Assembly: GCF_015645095.1 (NCBI RefSeq)
Contig: NZ_JADOTW010000002.1
Coordinates: 122,641 to 186,640 of the forward strand
DNA: 64,000 nt
Direction: 5' to 3'
From: Halomonas sp. 328
GTDB taxonomy: Bacteria > Pseudomonadota > Gammaproteobacteria > Pseudomonadales > Halomonadaceae
Numbering within the stretch: the first letter of the stretch is position 1; every line of letters begins with the position of its first letter. Shown here piece after piece: positions 25,839-37,352 of this stretch. The notes under the pieces were generated by a model. That model saw nothing but the letters and a program-made list of their open reading frames with translations. It did not search any database and was not told the origin of the DNA. The position numbers were made by a program, and so were the translations under genes.

Positions 25839-28800
25839 TTATGCGGCTTGTGACTTGCGATTCAGCGTCTCGAGCAGGCTCTCCAGCGCGGCGAAGCGGG
25901 CCGCTTCGTCTTCCATGGCCGCCTCGAAGCGCAGGGTGTCGGCGCCTTCCAGGCGATAGTGGCGCGGATCGCGCTGGATCAGCCCCACCAGGGTCATGGG
26001 GTCGACCCGGGTCTCCGGGGCGAAGATCACCCGCCCGCGGGTCGCGCCCGCCTCCAGGCGGCGAATGCCCAGCCGCTCGGCCCGCTGGCGCAGGGTCGTC
26101 TGACGCAGCAGCGTCTTGAGTGGCGCCGGCAGCAGGCCGAAGCGGTCGATCAACTCCACCCGCAGCTCCTTGAGCTCGGCCTCGTCCGCGGCGCTGGCAA
26201 TGCGTTTATACATGATCAGCCGCTGCTGCACATCTGCCATGTAGTCGTCGGGGATCAGCGCCGGCAGGTTGAGGCTCACCTCGACGCCATCGTCCAGGGG
26301 GGCCTCGATATTGGGTGTCTTGCCCGCCTTGATCGCCTTCACCGCCCGGTCGAGCATCTGCATATACAAACTATAGCCGATGGTCTCCATCTGGCCGCTC
26401 TGTTCGTCACCGAGCAGCTCGCCGGCGCCGCGGATCTCCATGTCGTGGCTGGCCAGGGTGAAGCCGGCGCCCAGGTCCTCGGCGGCGCCGATCGCCTCCA
26501 GGCGCTTGAGGGCATCGCGGGTCATCGCCTTGGGCGGCGGGGTCAGCAGGTAGGCGTAGGCCTGGTGGTGGCTGCGGCCGACCCGGCCGCGCAGCTGATG
26601 CAGCTGGGCCAGGCCGAACTTGTCGGCGCGCTCGATGACGATGGTATTGGCGGTGGGCACGTCGATGCCGGTCTCGATGATGGTGGAGCAGACCAGCACA
26701 TTGAAGCGCTTGTGGTAGAAATCCGACATCACCCGTTCCAGGGAGCGCTCCGGCAGTTGGCCATGGGCCACCGCGACCCGCGCCTCCGGTACCAGCTCGC
26801 GGACCTTCTCGGCGGCGCTCTCGATGGTCTTGACCTCGTTGTGGAGGAAGTAGACTTGGCCGCCGCGCAGGATCTCCCGCAGCAGGGCCTCCTTGATCAC
26901 CGGTTCGTTACGCTGCTGAACGAAGGTCTTCACCGACAGCCGCCGTGCCGGCGGGGTGGCGATGATGGAGAGATCGCGGATCCCGCTCATGGCCATGTTC
27001 AGGGTGCGCGGGATCGGCGTGGCGGTCAGGGTGAGGATATCCACCTCGGCGCGCAGGCTCTTCAGGCGCTCCTTCTGGGCGACCCCGAAGCGATGCTCCT
27101 CGTCGATGATCAGCAGCCCCATCTTGGGCAGTTTCATCGACTTGGCGAGCAGCTTGTGGGTGCCGATGACGATATCGGCGCGGCCTTCCTGGATGCGTGC
27201 CAGGGCCTCGGCCTGGCCCTTGCCGCCGGTGAAGCGCGAGATCAGTTCCACCTGCACCGCGGTGTCGGCGAAGCGGTCGCGGAAATTCTCGAAGTGTTGC
27301 TGGGCCAGCAGGGTGGTGGGCACCAGCACCACCACCTGGCGGCCCGAATGCACCGCCAGGAAGGCGGCGCGCATGGCCACCTCGGTCTTGCCGAAGCCCA
27401 CGTCGCCGCATACCACCCGGTCCATGGGGCGCGGCGAGGTCATGTCGCCGATCACCGAGCGGATCGCCTCGCGCTGGTCCGGGGTCTCCTCGAAGGGGAA
27501 GCTGGCGGCGAAGCGGGCATACTCCTCGGCGGGGAAGTCGCAGGCGAAGCCCTCCCGGGCCTCACGGCGCGCGTAGACATCGAGCAGTTCGGCGGCGGTG
27601 TCGCGAATCTTCTCGGCGGCCTTGCGGCGTGCCTTCTCCCACTGCTCGGAGCCCAGCCGGTGCAGCGGGGCCCCCTCGTCGCTGGCCCCCGCATAGCGGG
27701 CGATCAGGTGCAGGCTGTCCACCGGCACATAGAGCCGGGCGCCATCGGCATACTCGAGGGCCAGGAACTCCGCGGCCTGGCCGCCGGCTTCCAGGGTCTC
27801 CAGGCCCAGGTAGCGACCCACGCCATGGGTCTGGTGGACCACCGGGGCGCCGGGCTTGAGCTCCGCCAGGTGGCGCACCGCCAGCTCGTTGTCGTCGGTG
27901 GCCTTCTCGCGGCGCCGGCTCTGGCGCACCACCTCACCGAACAGCTCGGTCTCGGTGAGCACGGCGATGCCCTCGTCGAGCCAGAGGCCGCTGGCCAGCC
28001 CGCCTTCGGTGATCGCCAGGCGGCTCTCCGCCTCCAGGAAGCCCCGCCAGCCCGCCAGGTGCGGCAGCGTCAGGTGCAGCGGGGCCAGCAGCTCCTCCAG
28101 GGCCTCGCGACGGCCCCGGGATTCCGCCACCAGCAAGACCCGCGTGCCGGCCTGGTCGTCGAGGAAGCGGGTCAGGGCGGCCAGGGGGTGCTGGGCGCGA
28201 TTATCGATGGCCACGCCGGGGAGCGCCTGGGTCATTGCCGTCCGGGCGTGCGGGTGGGCGTCGTCCTCCACCAGGGCGACCCGGGGCCGCGCCTTGATGG
28301 CGGCAAACAGCTCGGCCACCGGGATAAAGGCGCGATGGGGGGGCAGCAAGGGGCGGCTGGGGTCGACGCCGAGGTTCTCGAAGCGACTCTCGATGGCCGC
28401 CCAGTGGTGCTCGGCGGCCTCGAACACCTGGGGCAGCAGGGCGACGCGGGTGCCCTCGGCCAGGTGGTCGAAGAGGCTCGCGGTTTCCTCGAAGAACAGC
28501 GGCAGGTACTGCTCCAGGCCGGGGGAGGGGATGCCCTTGAGGGCATCCACGTAGAGCGGACACTGGCGCGGGTCCACGTCGAACAGCGTCTCGAAGCCTT
28601 CCCGGAAGCAGGCGATGGCGCTCCGCGTCAGGGCGTATTCGTGGGCCGGCAGCAGCTCCACGGCATCGATCTTCTCCTGGCTGCGCTGGGTGTCCGGGTC
28701 GAAGTGGCGCAGGGTGTCGATCTCGTCATCGAAGAGGTCGATGCGCAGCGGTGCCTCGCTGCCCATCGGGAAGAGATCGATCAGGGCGCCGCGCAGGGCA

Positions 28801-29285
28801 TATTCGCCCGGCTCATAGACGGTCTCCACCGCCCGGTACCCGGCCCGGGAGAGGGTCTCCCGGAAACCTTCCCGGTCGAGTCGCTGACCCACCTCGAGGC
28901 TCAGCACCCGTCCGGCCACATAGTCGCTGGGCGGCAGGCGCTGCATCAGGGTGTTGATCGACACCACCACGATGCCCTGTTCGACCTGCTGCAGCCGGCG
29001 CAGGGTGCGCAGCCGGGCCGAGACGATGTCCTGGTGGGGTGAGAAGGCGTCGTAGGGCAGGATCTCCCAGTCCGGGAAGGGCATCACCGGCACCTCGGCG
29101 AAGAAACCGAGCTCCTCCTCCAGGCGTTGGGCCGCGGCGGTGTCGGCGGTAATCACCAACAGCGGGGCCGCGTCGGCCAGTCGCGCCAGGGCCAGGGCCT
29201 GGGCGCTGCCCTGGGGGGCCTGCCAGTAGAGGGTGTCGCGGGCCCCGCTGGGCTGGGGCGGATCGAGGGGCGAGAAGTGGGCCAT
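25839..29285 (-). CDS. mfd: Transcription-repair coupling factor Mfd
   Basis: A 1148-residue ATP-dependent translocase that removes RNA polymerase stalled at DNA damage and recruits UvrA. The usual order is visible: UvrB-homology region at the N-terminus, RNA-polymerase-interacting domain near residues 480-560 (HLAELKPGAPVVHQTHGVGR), then the SF2 motor. The motor has Walker A GDVGFGKTEV, DEEHRFGV, TATPIPRTL and the RecG-like motif LHQLRGRVGRS. The C-terminal regulatory domain follows. Length matches the family. The start is an ATG at 29285, with the divergent gap gene beyond a 256-base interval. Confidence 0.97.
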   Translation of the reverse strand: MAHFSPLDPPQPSGARDTLYWQAPQGSAQALALARLADAAPLLVITADTAAAQRLEEELGFFAEVPVMPFPDWEILPYDAFSPHQDIVSARLRTLRRLQQVEQGIVVVSINTLMQRLPPSDYVAGRVLSLEVGQRLDREGFRETLSRAGYRAVETVYEPGEYALRGALIDLFPMGSEAPLRIDLFDDEIDTLRHFDPDTQRSQEKIDAVELLPAHEYALTRSAIACFREGFETLFDVDPRQCPLYVDALKGIPSPGLEQYLPLFFEETASLFDHLAEGTRVALLPQVFEAAEHHWAAIESRFENLGVDPSRPLLPPHRAFIPVAELFAAIKARPRVALVEDDAHPHARTAMTQALPGVAIDNRAQHPLAALTRFLDDQAGTRVLLVAESRGRREALEELLAPLHLTLPHLAGWRGFLEAESRLAITEGGLASGLWLDEGIAVLTETELFGEVVRQSRRREKATDDNELAVRHLAELKPGAPVVHQTHGVGRYLGLETLEAGGQAAEFLALEYADGARLYVPVDSLHLIARYAGASDEGAPLHRLGSEQWEKARRKAAEKIRDTAAELLDVYARREAREGFACDFPAEEYARFAASFPFEETPDQREAIRSVIGDMTSPRPMDRVVCGDVGFGKTEVAMRAAFLAVHSGRQVVVLVPTTLLAQQHFENFRDRFADTAVQVELISRFTGGKGQAEALARIQEGRADIVIGTHKLLAKSMKLPKMGLLIIDEEHRFGVAQKERLKSLRAEVDILTLTATPIPRTLNMAMSGIRDLSIIATPPARRLSVKTFVQQRNEPVIKEALLREILRGGQVYFLHNEVKTIESAAEKVRELVPEARVAVAHGQLPERSLERVMSDFYHKRFNVLVCSTIIETGIDVPTANTIVIERADKFGLAQLHQLRGRVGRSHHQAYAYLLTPPPKAMTRDALKRLEAIGAAEDLGAGFTLASHDMEIRGAGELLGDEQSGQMETIGYSLYMQMLDRAVKAIKAGKTPNIEAPLDDGVEVSLNLPALIPDDYMADVQQRLIMYKRIASAADEAELKELRVELIDRFGLLPAPLKTLLRQTTLRQRAERLGIRRLEAGATRGRVIFAPETRVDPMTLVGLIQRDPRHYRLEGADTLRFEAAMEDEAARFAALESLLETLNRKSQAA

Positions 29286-29541
29286 GGGTCGTGTCGGTCC
29301 GGTCCGGGTTGAGAAGGTGTCGACAGCCAGGAAGGCGGTGGCACGCCGATATCACGCTTGTAGTCAAGGGGCGGTTTCTGTAATTGCCCTACAACGGCTG
29401 CGACCATCCAGCAATTGCTGCATTGCCGTTGGCCCGGGATAATAACAAAAGTTTATGCACGCGAGTTCGTGCCAGTTTCGCGGCGTGCCAGCGATCAGGC
29501 GCGCCGCCGATGCCCCCAAGCCGTAACCAAGAGAGGCCCCC

Positions 29542-31005
29542 GTGACTCAGCAAAAGCTCGACACCGTCTTTGAGGAATGGCAGAGCAACGAAGCCCTTGC
29601 CGAGGAGATGATCCCGCTGCTGGGCAAGCTCTATCGCCAGTACAATATCGTCTCCTCGCTGTTCGGGCGCTCGCTGATCAACCAGAGCGTGATCCGCATC
29701 CTCAAGGATCACCGCTTCGTCAAGAAGGTCGAGGGCACCGAGCTCAGCGTCCAGGATACCTACCCGCTGGTCAAGGCCATGGTCGACCTCAACCTGGGGC
29801 CGGCCCACGTCGACATCGGCAAGCTGGCGGTGGCCTTCAAGCATTCCGGCGAGACCGACGTGGTGGCCTTCCTCAAGCGTGAGCTGGCCGAGATCGTCGA
29901 TGGCCATGGCGGCAACGGCAGCACCGGCGAACCCAAGGACGTGGTGCTCTACGGCTTCGGGCGCATCGGTCGCCTGCTGGCACGCATCCTGATCGAGAAG
30001 GCCGGTGGCGGCAATATGCTGCGCCTGCGGGCCATCGTGGTGCGTGGTCGTGGCGATATCGCCAAGGACCTGGAGAAGCGTGCCAGCCTGCTGCGTCGCG
30101 ACTCCGTGCATGGGCCCTTCTCCGGCACCCTCAGTGTCGATGAGGAAGCCCGTACCATCACCGCCAACGGCAACGTCATCAAGGTGATCTACGCCGACTC
30201 GCCCAGCGAGATCGACTACACCGCCTACGGCATCGACAACGCCATCGTGGTGGACAACACCGGCATCTGGCGCGACGAGGATGGCCTGAGTCAGCACCTG
30301 GCCTGCAAGGGCGCCGCCAAGGCGCTGCTGACCGCCCCGGGCAAGGGCGACATCAAGAACATCGTCTATGGCGTCAACCACGGCGATATCACCGCCGATG
30401 ACCGCATCGTCTCCGCCGCCTCCTGCACCACCAATGCCATCGTGCCGGTGCTCAAGGCCCTCAACGACCACTATGGCGTCGAGCATGGCCACGTGGAGAC
30501 CGTCCACGCCTACACCAACGACCAGAACCTGATCGACAACTACCACAAGGGCGATCGCCGTGGCCGCAGCGCGCCGCTCAACATGGTGTTGACCGAGACC
30601 GGTGCCGCCAAGGCCGTGGCCAAGGCGCTGCCGGAGCTGGCCGGCAAGCTGACCGGCAACGCCATCCGCGTGCCGACCCCCAACGTCTCCATGGCGATCC
30701 TCAACCTGCGCCTGCACCAGGAAACCGACGCCGAGGCCCTCAACGACTACCTGCGTCGCATGGCCCTGCACTCGCCGATGCAGAAGCAGATCGACTATGT
30801 CGACTCCCCGGAAGTCGTCTCCTCCGACTTCGTCGGCAACCGCCACGCCGGTATCGTCGACGCCAAGGCGACCATCGTCGACGGCAACAATGCCGTGGTC
30901 TACGCCTGGTACGACAACGAGTTCGGCTACAGCTGCCAGGTGGTGCGCATCCTGCAGCACATGTCCAACGTCAGCTTCCTGGTCTTCCCCAAGGACCGTG
31001 ATTGA
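29542..31005 (+). CDS. gap: Glyceraldehyde-3-phosphate dehydrogenase, long form
   Basis: A 487-residue GAPDH of the long type found in Pseudomonas and relatives, with about 130 extra N-terminal residues before the Rossmann motif VVLYGFGRIGRLLARILIEK. The catalytic Cys lies in SAASCTTNAIVPVLKAL, and the C-terminal part has YDNEFGYSCQVVRILQHM. The start is GTG at 29542, supported by AAGAGAGG upstream. It interconverts glyceraldehyde 3-phosphate and 1,3-bisphosphoglycerate; in related organisms this form is often linked to gluconeogenesis. Two hairpins follow. Confidence 0.93.
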   Translation: MTQQKLDTVFEEWQSNEALAEEMIPLLGKLYRQYNIVSSLFGRSLINQSVIRILKDHRFVKKVEGTELSVQDTYPLVKAMVDLNLGPAHVDIGKLAVAFKHSGETDVVAFLKRELAEIVDGHGGNGSTGEPKDVVLYGFGRIGRLLARILIEKAGGGNMLRLRAIVVRGRGDIAKDLEKRASLLRRDSVHGPFSGTLSVDEEARTITANGNVIKVIYADSPSEIDYTAYGIDNAIVVDNTGIWRDEDGLSQHLACKGAAKALLTAPGKGDIKNIVYGVNHGDITADDRIVSAASCTTNAIVPVLKALNDHYGVEHGHVETVHAYTNDQNLIDNYHKGDRRGRSAPLNMVLTETGAAKAVAKALPELAGKLTGNAIRVPTPNVSMAILNLRLHQETDAEALNDYLRRMALHSPMQKQIDYVDSPEVVSSDFVGNRHAGIVDAKATIVDGNNAVVYAWYDNEFGYSCQVVRILQHMSNVSFLVFPKDRD

Positions 31006-31395
31006 AGCGAACCGTGACTCATGGGCATCGTGAGCGCCGCGATTGACGCGCCCCGCGATGGTATCCCCCTGATGCGCCAGGGCTGCGACTAAAGTCGCAG
31101 CCTCCGGTCGCCCCGTTCGGGGCGACTGCCTTTCCCGCCTCTTCTCCGCATCGGCGACGACCCGATGCCGCCTATTTGCGACTTAGGGCATGTGGCCTTT
31201 CGACGTATATCTCTTTATAATGCTCGCGTTTTTGGGACGGCCTGCCACGTTCGGGCCGAACTGCTAACCTTCTGATAAGAAAAGAATTCGTAAGCCGTGG
31301 CTAGGACCGGGTGGGGCGCAATGCCCGGCTATCCGGTGTCATGCACGTCTGCCGAACCCCTTTCCTGAACATCAGATCCGAAACTGGGCGAGACT
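31006..31395 (+). promoter_or_regulatory. gap-nqrA intergenic region with likely nqr promoter
   Basis: 390 bases without a gene. After two terminator-type hairpins comes an AT-rich patch with a perfect TATAAT at 31216-31221; no good -35 hexamer is seen at 17 bases. If it is used, the nqr mRNA has a leader of about 165 bases. No known riboswitch was recognised in it. Confidence 0.5.
31081..31126 (+). terminator. Double hairpin terminator after gap
   Basis: Two consecutive perfect stems: a 10-bp stem (31081-31090 with 31093-31102) and an 8-bp stem (31107-31114 with 31119-31126) with loop GTTC. A short pyrimidine stretch (TGCCTTTCCC) follows. Confidence 0.75.
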
Positions 31396-32748
31396 ATGAT
31401 CGAAGTCAAACGAGGCCTGGATCTCCCCATCACGGGGGCGCCCGAGCAGCGTATCGAGGATGCGCGGCCGGTGCGTCACGTGGCAGTCCTGGGCACCGAC
31501 TATGTCGGCATGAAGCCGACCATGGAGGTCCGGGAGGGGGACAGAGTCAAGCTGGGCCAGCTGCTCTTCACCGACAAGAAGATCGACGGCATCCGCTTCA
31601 CCGCGCCGGCGGCCGGGGAAGTGATCGCCATCAATCGCGGCGAGAAGCGTCGCCTGCTCTCGGTGGTGATCAAGGTCGACGAGGGCAGCGAGGAGGCGGA
31701 AGCCTTCACCGCGCACGGGGCCGAGGCCCTGGAGCGCCTGGATCGTGAGGCGGTGGTCGAGCAGCTCAATGCCGCCGGCCTGTGGACCGCACTGCGGACC
31801 CGGCCCTTCTCGCGTACCCCGGCACTGGATGCCGTGCCGGCGGATATCTTCGTCACCGCCATCGATACCCACCCGCTGAGCGGCGATCCGGCGCTGATCA
31901 TCAACGAGCAGCCGGAGGCCTTCGAGCAGGGGCTCAAGGTGCTGAAGCGCCTGACCGAAGGCAAGGTCTATCTGTGCACGGCACCGGGTGCCAAGGTGCC
32001 GGGTAGCGATGTCGCCGGTGTCCAGGTGGAAAGCTTCGCCGGCCCTCATCCCGCCGGCCTGGTGGGGACCCATATCCACTACCTGTCGCCGGTCAGCCTG
32101 CACAAGCGGGTCTGGCATATCGGCTATCAGGACGTGATCGCTTTCGGCAAGCTGTTCGCGGAAGGCAAGCTGGACACCGCTCGAGTGGTCGCCGTGGGTG
32201 GTCCCCGCGCCGAGAAGCCGCGGCTGCTGCGTACCCGCGTCGGGGCCAGCACCGAGGAACTGCTGGCCGGCGAGGTGGTCGATCCGGAAGGTAGCCGCGT
32301 GATCTCCGGCTCGGTCTTCTCCGGCTTCACCGCCGAGGGCAGCCTGCGCTACCTGGGTCGCTTCCACAACCAGGTCAGCCTCCTCGAAGAGGGCAACAAG
32401 CGCGTCTTCATGGGCTGGATGTCACTGGGCGCCAATCGCCATTCGGTGATGGGCATCTACCTGTCCAAGTTCCTGGGGCTCAAGGACTACGCGCCGACCA
32501 CCTCCACCAACGGCTCCGAACGGGCCATGGTGCCGGTGGGTGCCTACGAGCAGGTGATGCCGCTGGATATCCTGCCCACCCAACTGCTGCGCACGCTGAT
32601 CGTCGGTGACATCGAAGTCGGCATGCAGCTCGGTTGTCTGGAGCTCGATGAAGAGGACCTCGCCCTGTGCACCTATGTGTGCCCCGGCAAGTACGAATAC
32701 GGTCCCATCCTGCGCGATAACCTCACCACGATCGAGAAAGAGGCTTGA
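31396..32748 (+). CDS. nqrA: Na+-translocating NADH:quinone reductase subunit A
   Basis: A 450-residue peripheral subunit of Na+-NQR, which oxidises NADH, reduces ubiquinone and pumps sodium outward. The N-terminus [17 protein letters not shown] and the segments [20 protein letters not shown] and [12 protein letters not shown] are characteristic. It is the first gene of the operon. Its stop overlaps the start of nqrB. Sodium pumping fits a salt-adapted cell. Confidence 0.96.
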   Translation: MIEVKRGLDLPITGAPEQRIEDARPVRHVAVLGTDYVGMKPTMEVREGDRVKLGQLLFTDKKIDGIRFTAPAAGEVIAINRGEKRRLLSVVIKVDEGSEEAEAFTAHGAEALERLDREAVVEQLNAAGLWTALRTRPFSRTPALDAVPADIFVTAIDTHPLSGDPALIINEQPEAFEQGLKVLKRLTEGKVYLCTAPGAKVPGSDVAGVQVESFAGPHPAGLVGTHIHYLSPVSLHKRVWHIGYQDVIAFGKLFAEGKLDTARVVAVGGPRAEKPRLLRTRVGASTEELLAGEVVDPEGSRVISGSVFSGFTAEGSLRYLGRFHNQVSLLEEGNKRVFMGWMSLGANRHSVMGIYLSKFLGLKDYAPTTSTNGSERAMVPVGAYEQVMPLDILPTQLLRTLIVGDIEVGMQLGCLELDEEDLALCTYVCPGKYEYGPILRDNLTTIEKEA

Positions 32749-33974
32749 TGATGGGTATCCGACAGACACTCGACAACCTCGAGCCGCACTTCCACAAGGG
32801 CGGCAAGTACGAGAAGTACTATCCCCTCTACGAGGCGGTGGACACCATCTTCTACTCCCCGCCCAGCGTGGCCAAGACCACCGCTCATGTGCGTGACGGC
32901 ATCGACCTCAAGCGCATCATGATCACGGTGTGGCTGTGCACCTTCCCGGCCATGTTCTTCGGCATGTGGGCGGCGGGCTGGCAGGCCAACCTGGCCATCG
33001 CCGACGGCTACGCCTCCATGGGCGGCTGGCGCGAAGCCATCCTGATGACCCTGGCCGGCGGTCATGATGCCGGCAGCCTGTGGTCCAACTTCGTGCTCGG
33101 CGCGACCTACTTCCTGCCCATCTACCTGGTGACCTTCGCCGTGGGTGGCTTCTGGGAAGTGCTCTTCGCCGTCAAGCGCGGTCACGAGGTCAACGAGGGC
33201 TTCTTCGTCACCTCCGTGCTCTATGCCCTGATCCTGCCGGCCACCATTCCCCTGTGGCAGGTGGCGCTCGGCATCACCTTCGGCGTGGTGATCGGCAAGG
33301 AGATCTTCGGCGGTACCGGCAAGAACTTCCTCAACCCGGCGCTGACCGGCCGTGCCTTCCTCTACTTCGCCTACCCGGCGCAGATCTCCGGGGACGCGGT
33401 CTGGGTGGCCGCCGACGGCTTTACCGGCGCCACCGCGCTCTCCATCGCCTTCCAGGACGGCATGGCGGCCCTGTCCAGCCAGTACAGCTGGTGGGATGCC
33501 TTCATCGGCTTCATGCCGGGCTCGGTGGGCGAGGTCTCGACCCTGGCGATCTTCATCGGGGCCGCGGTCTTGCTATGGACCAAGATCGCCTCCTGGCGAA
33601 TCATGCTCGGGGTCTTCCTCGGCATGGTGGCCACCAGTGCGCTCTTCAACCTGATCGGCTCCGACACCAACCCCATGTTCGCCATGCCCTGGTACTGGCA
33701 CCTGGTGGTGGGCGGCTTCGCCTTCGGCATGGTGTTCATGGCCACCGACCCGGTGTCGGCCTCCATGACCAACCAGGGACGCCTGCTGTTCGGCGTGCTG
33801 ATCGGCATCATGACCGTGCTGATCCGTGTGGTGAACCCGGCCTTCCCCGAGGGCATCATGCTGGCGATCCTCTTCGCTAACCTGTTCGCCCCGCTGATCG
33901 ACCATTTCTTTGTCCAGGCCAATATCAAGCGTCGTCTGCAACGTACCGGCGCCGTGGCCGAGGAGAGTGCCTGA
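32748..33974 (+). CDS. nqrB: Na+-NQR subunit B (covalent FMN)
   Basis: A 408-residue membrane subunit with about ten helices. The flavinylation motif TGAT is at residues 226-229 (DGFTGATAL), so Thr229 should carry phosphoester-linked FMN added by ApbE. Starts at 32748 or 32751 are both possible; the first overlaps the nqrA stop (TGATG) and fits coupling. The conserved entry segment [20 protein letters not shown] matches the family N-terminus. Confidence 0.96.
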   Translation: MMGIRQTLDNLEPHFHKGGKYEKYYPLYEAVDTIFYSPPSVAKTTAHVRDGIDLKRIMITVWLCTFPAMFFGMWAAGWQANLAIADGYASMGGWREAILMTLAGGHDAGSLWSNFVLGATYFLPIYLVTFAVGGFWEVLFAVKRGHEVNEGFFVTSVLYALILPATIPLWQVALGITFGVVIGKEIFGGTGKNFLNPALTGRAFLYFAYPAQISGDAVWVAADGFTGATALSIAFQDGMAALSSQYSWWDAFIGFMPGSVGEVSTLAIFIGAAVLLWTKIASWRIMLGVFLGMVATSALFNLIGSDTNPMFAMPWYWHLVVGGFAFGMVFMATDPVSASMTNQGRLLFGVLIGIMTVLIRVVNPAFPEGIMLAILFANLFAPLIDHFFVQANIKRRLQRTGAVAEESA

Positions 33975-34792
33975 TGGCGGCAACCAGCAATAACAGCATC
34001 AAGAAGATCCTGACGGTCGCGTTCGCGCTGTGCATCGTCTGCTCGGTGATCGTCTCCACCGCGGCGGTAGCCCTGCGGCCCATGCAGCAGCTCAACCAGG
34101 AACTGGACCGCAAGACCAACATCCTCAACGTGGCCAATCTCTATGAGCCCGGCATGGATGTGGAAGCGGCCTTCGGCGGGATCACCCCGCGGGTCGTCGA
34201 CCTGCGCACCGGCGAGTACTCCGATCAGCACGACCCGGCGACCTTCGACGGCTTCGAGGCGCGGCGTGATCCGGCGGCCTCGCGGACCCTGTCCGGCGAG
34301 CGTGATCCGGCCGGCCTGTCCCGCGTCGAGAACTTCGCCACCGTCTACCTGGTGGGCGATCCCGACCAGCCCGAGCAGATCATCCTGCCCATCCGTGGCC
34401 AGGGGCTGTGGGGCCTGATGCGCGGCTTCCTCTCCGTGGAAGGCGACGGCAACACCATCGTGGGCATCACCTACTACGAGCACAGCGAGACCCCGGGTCT
34501 GGGTGCCGAGGTGAACAACCCGCGCTGGCAGGCCCAGTGGGAAGGCAAGCGGGTCTTCGACGAAGAAGGCAGCCTGACCCCAGCCATTCGCGTGGCCAAG
34601 GGCAGTGGCAGCGGCGAGCATGAGGTCGATGGCCTCTCCGGCGCGACCCTCACCGCCAATGGCGTCACCAACATGCTGCAGTTCTGGCTGAGCCCGGAAG
34701 GCTTCGGTGAGTACCTGGCCAAGTTCCGTGCCGGCGTGGACCAGGGCGACGCCGAGCAAGCCGACGTCGAACTCGAAGCGGAAGGAGCCTGA
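33974..34792 (+). CDS. nqrC: Na+-NQR subunit C (covalent FMN)
   Basis: A 272-residue subunit with one N-terminal membrane helix ([20 protein letters not shown]) and a periplasmic FMN domain. The flavinylation motif SGAT lies at 222-225 ([12 protein letters not shown]), so Thr225 is the expected FMN attachment site. Its start overlaps the nqrB stop. It needs an ApbE-type flavin transferase to mature. Confidence 0.96.
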   Translation: MAATSNNSIKKILTVAFALCIVCSVIVSTAAVALRPMQQLNQELDRKTNILNVANLYEPGMDVEAAFGGITPRVVDLRTGEYSDQHDPATFDGFEARRDPAASRTLSGERDPAGLSRVENFATVYLVGDPDQPEQIILPIRGQGLWGLMRGFLSVEGDGNTIVGITYYEHSETPGLGAEVNNPRWQAQWEGKRVFDEEGSLTPAIRVAKGSGSGEHEVDGLSGATLTANGVTNMLQFWLSPEGFGEYLAKFRAGVDQGDAEQADVELEAEGA

Positions 34793-34794
34793 TC

Positions 34795-35463
34795 ATGGCG
34801 GATACCACTCCGAAAGGCGTCATGACGACGCCCTTGTTCAAGAATAACCCCATCGCCCTGCAGGTACTGGGTATCTGTTCGGCGCTGGCGGTAACCACCA
34901 GCATGAGCGTCTCGCTGGTGATGACCCTGGCGGTCATCTTCGTCTGTGCCTTCTCCAACCTGTTCGTGTCGCTGATCCGGAACCACATTCCGTCGTCGAT
35001 TCGAATCATCGTGCAGATGACCATCATCGCCTCCCTGGTGATCGTGGTGGATCAGATCCTCAAGGCGTTCGCCTACGAGATGTCCAAGCAGCTCTCGGTG
35101 TTCGTCGGCCTGATCATCACCAACTGCATCATCATGGGCCGGGCGGAAGGTTTCGCCATGCAGAACAGCCCGGGGCTGTCGTTCCTCGACGGTGTCGGCA
35201 ACGGCCTGGGCTATGGCGTGATCCTGATGATCGTCGGCTTCTTCCGTGAGCTGTTCGGTTCCGGCAGCGTGTTCGGCTTCACCGTGCTGCAACCGGTGCA
35301 GGATGGGGGCTGGTACGTGCCCAACGGCCTGCTGCTGCTGCCGCCGTCGGCGTTCTTCATCATCGGGCTGACCATCTGGGCGATCCGTTCGCTCAATCCG
35401 GAGCAGGTCGAGGACAACGAGTTCAAGATGAAGCACAACACCGAACCGAAGGAGGCCGTGTAA
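34795..35463 (+). CDS. nqrD: Na+-NQR subunit D
   Basis: A 222-residue integral membrane subunit related to RnfE and paired with NqrE around an intramembrane iron centre. It is highly hydrophobic, with the conserved [20 protein letters not shown] and [15 protein letters not shown], where the Cys is an iron-centre ligand in the family. It lies two bases after nqrC and abuts nqrE. Confidence 0.96.
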   Translation: MADTTPKGVMTTPLFKNNPIALQVLGICSALAVTTSMSVSLVMTLAVIFVCAFSNLFVSLIRNHIPSSIRIIVQMTIIASLVIVVDQILKAFAYEMSKQLSVFVGLIITNCIIMGRAEGFAMQNSPGLSFLDGVGNGLGYGVILMIVGFFRELFGSGSVFGFTVLQPVQDGGWYVPNGLLLLPPSAFFIIGLTIWAIRSLNPEQVEDNEFKMKHNTEPKEAV

Positions 35464-36081
<618 letters not shown>

Positions 36082-36119
36082 GCGACCGATCAGGCAACGA
36101 CTAGCAATAGGAAACCGAC

Positions 36120-37352
36120 ATGGTTGATACAACAGTCATCTTGCTCGGTGTGTTCATGTTCACCTTGGTCGTCATCAGTCTGACTGGGGTGATCCTGGCC
36201 GCGCGCAGCAAGCTCGTCAGTACCGGTGATGTCCAGATCGAGGTCAATGGCGACCCCGAACACACCATCACCACCCAGGCCGGGGGCAAGCTGCTCGATA
36301 CCCTGGCCGCCAATGGCATCTTCCTCTCTTCCGCCTGTGGCGGCGGCGGCTCCTGCGCCCAGTGCAAGTGCCGCGTGGAGGATGGCGGTGGCGCCATCCT
36401 GCCCACCGAGGAGTCCCACTTCACCATGCGCGAGAAGAAGGAGGGCTGGCGGCTCTCCTGTCAGGTGCCGGTGAAGCAGGACATGAAGGTCGAGGTGCCG
36501 GAAGAGGTCTTCGGCGTCAAGAAGTGGGAGTGCGAGGTCATCGCCAACCCCAACGTGGCCACCTTTATCAAGGAGCTCAACCTCAAGCTCCCCGAGGGCG
36601 AGAACGTCGACTTCCGCGCCGGTGGTTACGTGCAGCTGGTGGCGCCCCCCTACGATATCAAGTTCTCCGACTTCGATATCGAGGAGGAGTACCGCGGTGA
36701 CTGGGAGAAGTTCGATCTGTTCAAGATCTCCCACAAGAACACCGAGGAGACCATCCGCGCCTACTCCATGGCGAACTACCCGGAAGAGAAGGGCATTCTC
36801 AAGTTCAATATCCGGATCGCCACACCGCCTCCCGGCACCAACCACCCGCCGGGCATCATGTCCACCTATGTCTTCAACATGAAGCCGGGTGACAAGGTGA
36901 CCGTGATGGGGCCCTTCGGCGAGTTCTTCGCCAGGGACACCGATGCCGAGATGGTCTTCGTCGGCGGTGGTGCCGGCATGGCGCCGATGCGCAGCCATAT
37001 CTTCGACCAGCTCAAGCGCCTCAAGTCCAAGCGCAAGATCTCGTTCTGGTACGGTGCGCGCTCCTGGCGCGAGACCTTCTACAACGACGAGTACGACCAG
37101 CTGGCCGAGGAGTTCGACAACTTCGAGTGGCACCTGGCGTTGTCGGATCCGCTCCCCGAGGACAACTGGGAAGGCCCCACCGGCTTTATCCATAATGTGC
37201 TCTACGAGAACTACCTCAAGGATCACCCGGCGCCCGAGGATTGCGAGTACTACATGTGCGGTCCGCCCATGATGAACGCCTCGGTGATCAAGATGCTGCT
37301 GGACCTGGGGGTCGAACCCGAGAACATCCTGCTCGACGACTTCGGCGGATGA
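36120..37352 (+). CDS. nqrF: Na+-NQR subunit F (FAD, 2Fe-2S; NADH entry)
   Basis: A 410-residue NADH-oxidising subunit. It has one N-terminal helix, a ferredoxin domain with Cys73, Cys79, Cys82 and Cys114 in the expected C-x5-C-x2-C...C spacing, an FAD domain with RAYSMANYP, and a C-terminal NAD(P)H-binding domain with [10 protein letters not shown] and [10 protein letters not shown] ribosome-binding site (AGGAA) precedes the ATG. Its last bases overlap the ApbE-like gene. Confidence 0.97.
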   Translation: MVDTTVILLGVFMFTLVVISLTGVILAARSKLVSTGDVQIEVNGDPEHTITTQAGGKLLDTLAANGIFLSSACGGGGSCAQCKCRVEDGGGAILPTEESHFTMREKKEGWRLSCQVPVKQDMKVEVPEEVFGVKKWECEVIANPNVATFIKELNLKLPEGENVDFRAGGYVQLVAPPYDIKFSDFDIEEEYRGDWEKFDLFKISHKNTEETIRAYSMANYPEEKGILKFNIRIATPPPGTNHPPGIMSTYVFNMKPGDKVTVMGPFGEFFARDTDAEMVFVGGGAGMAPMRSHIFDQLKRLKSKRKISFWYGARSWRETFYNDEYDQLAEEFDNFEWHLALSDPLPEDNWEGPTGFIHNVLYENYLKDHPAPEDCEYYMCGPPMMNASVIKMLLDLGVEPENILLDDFGG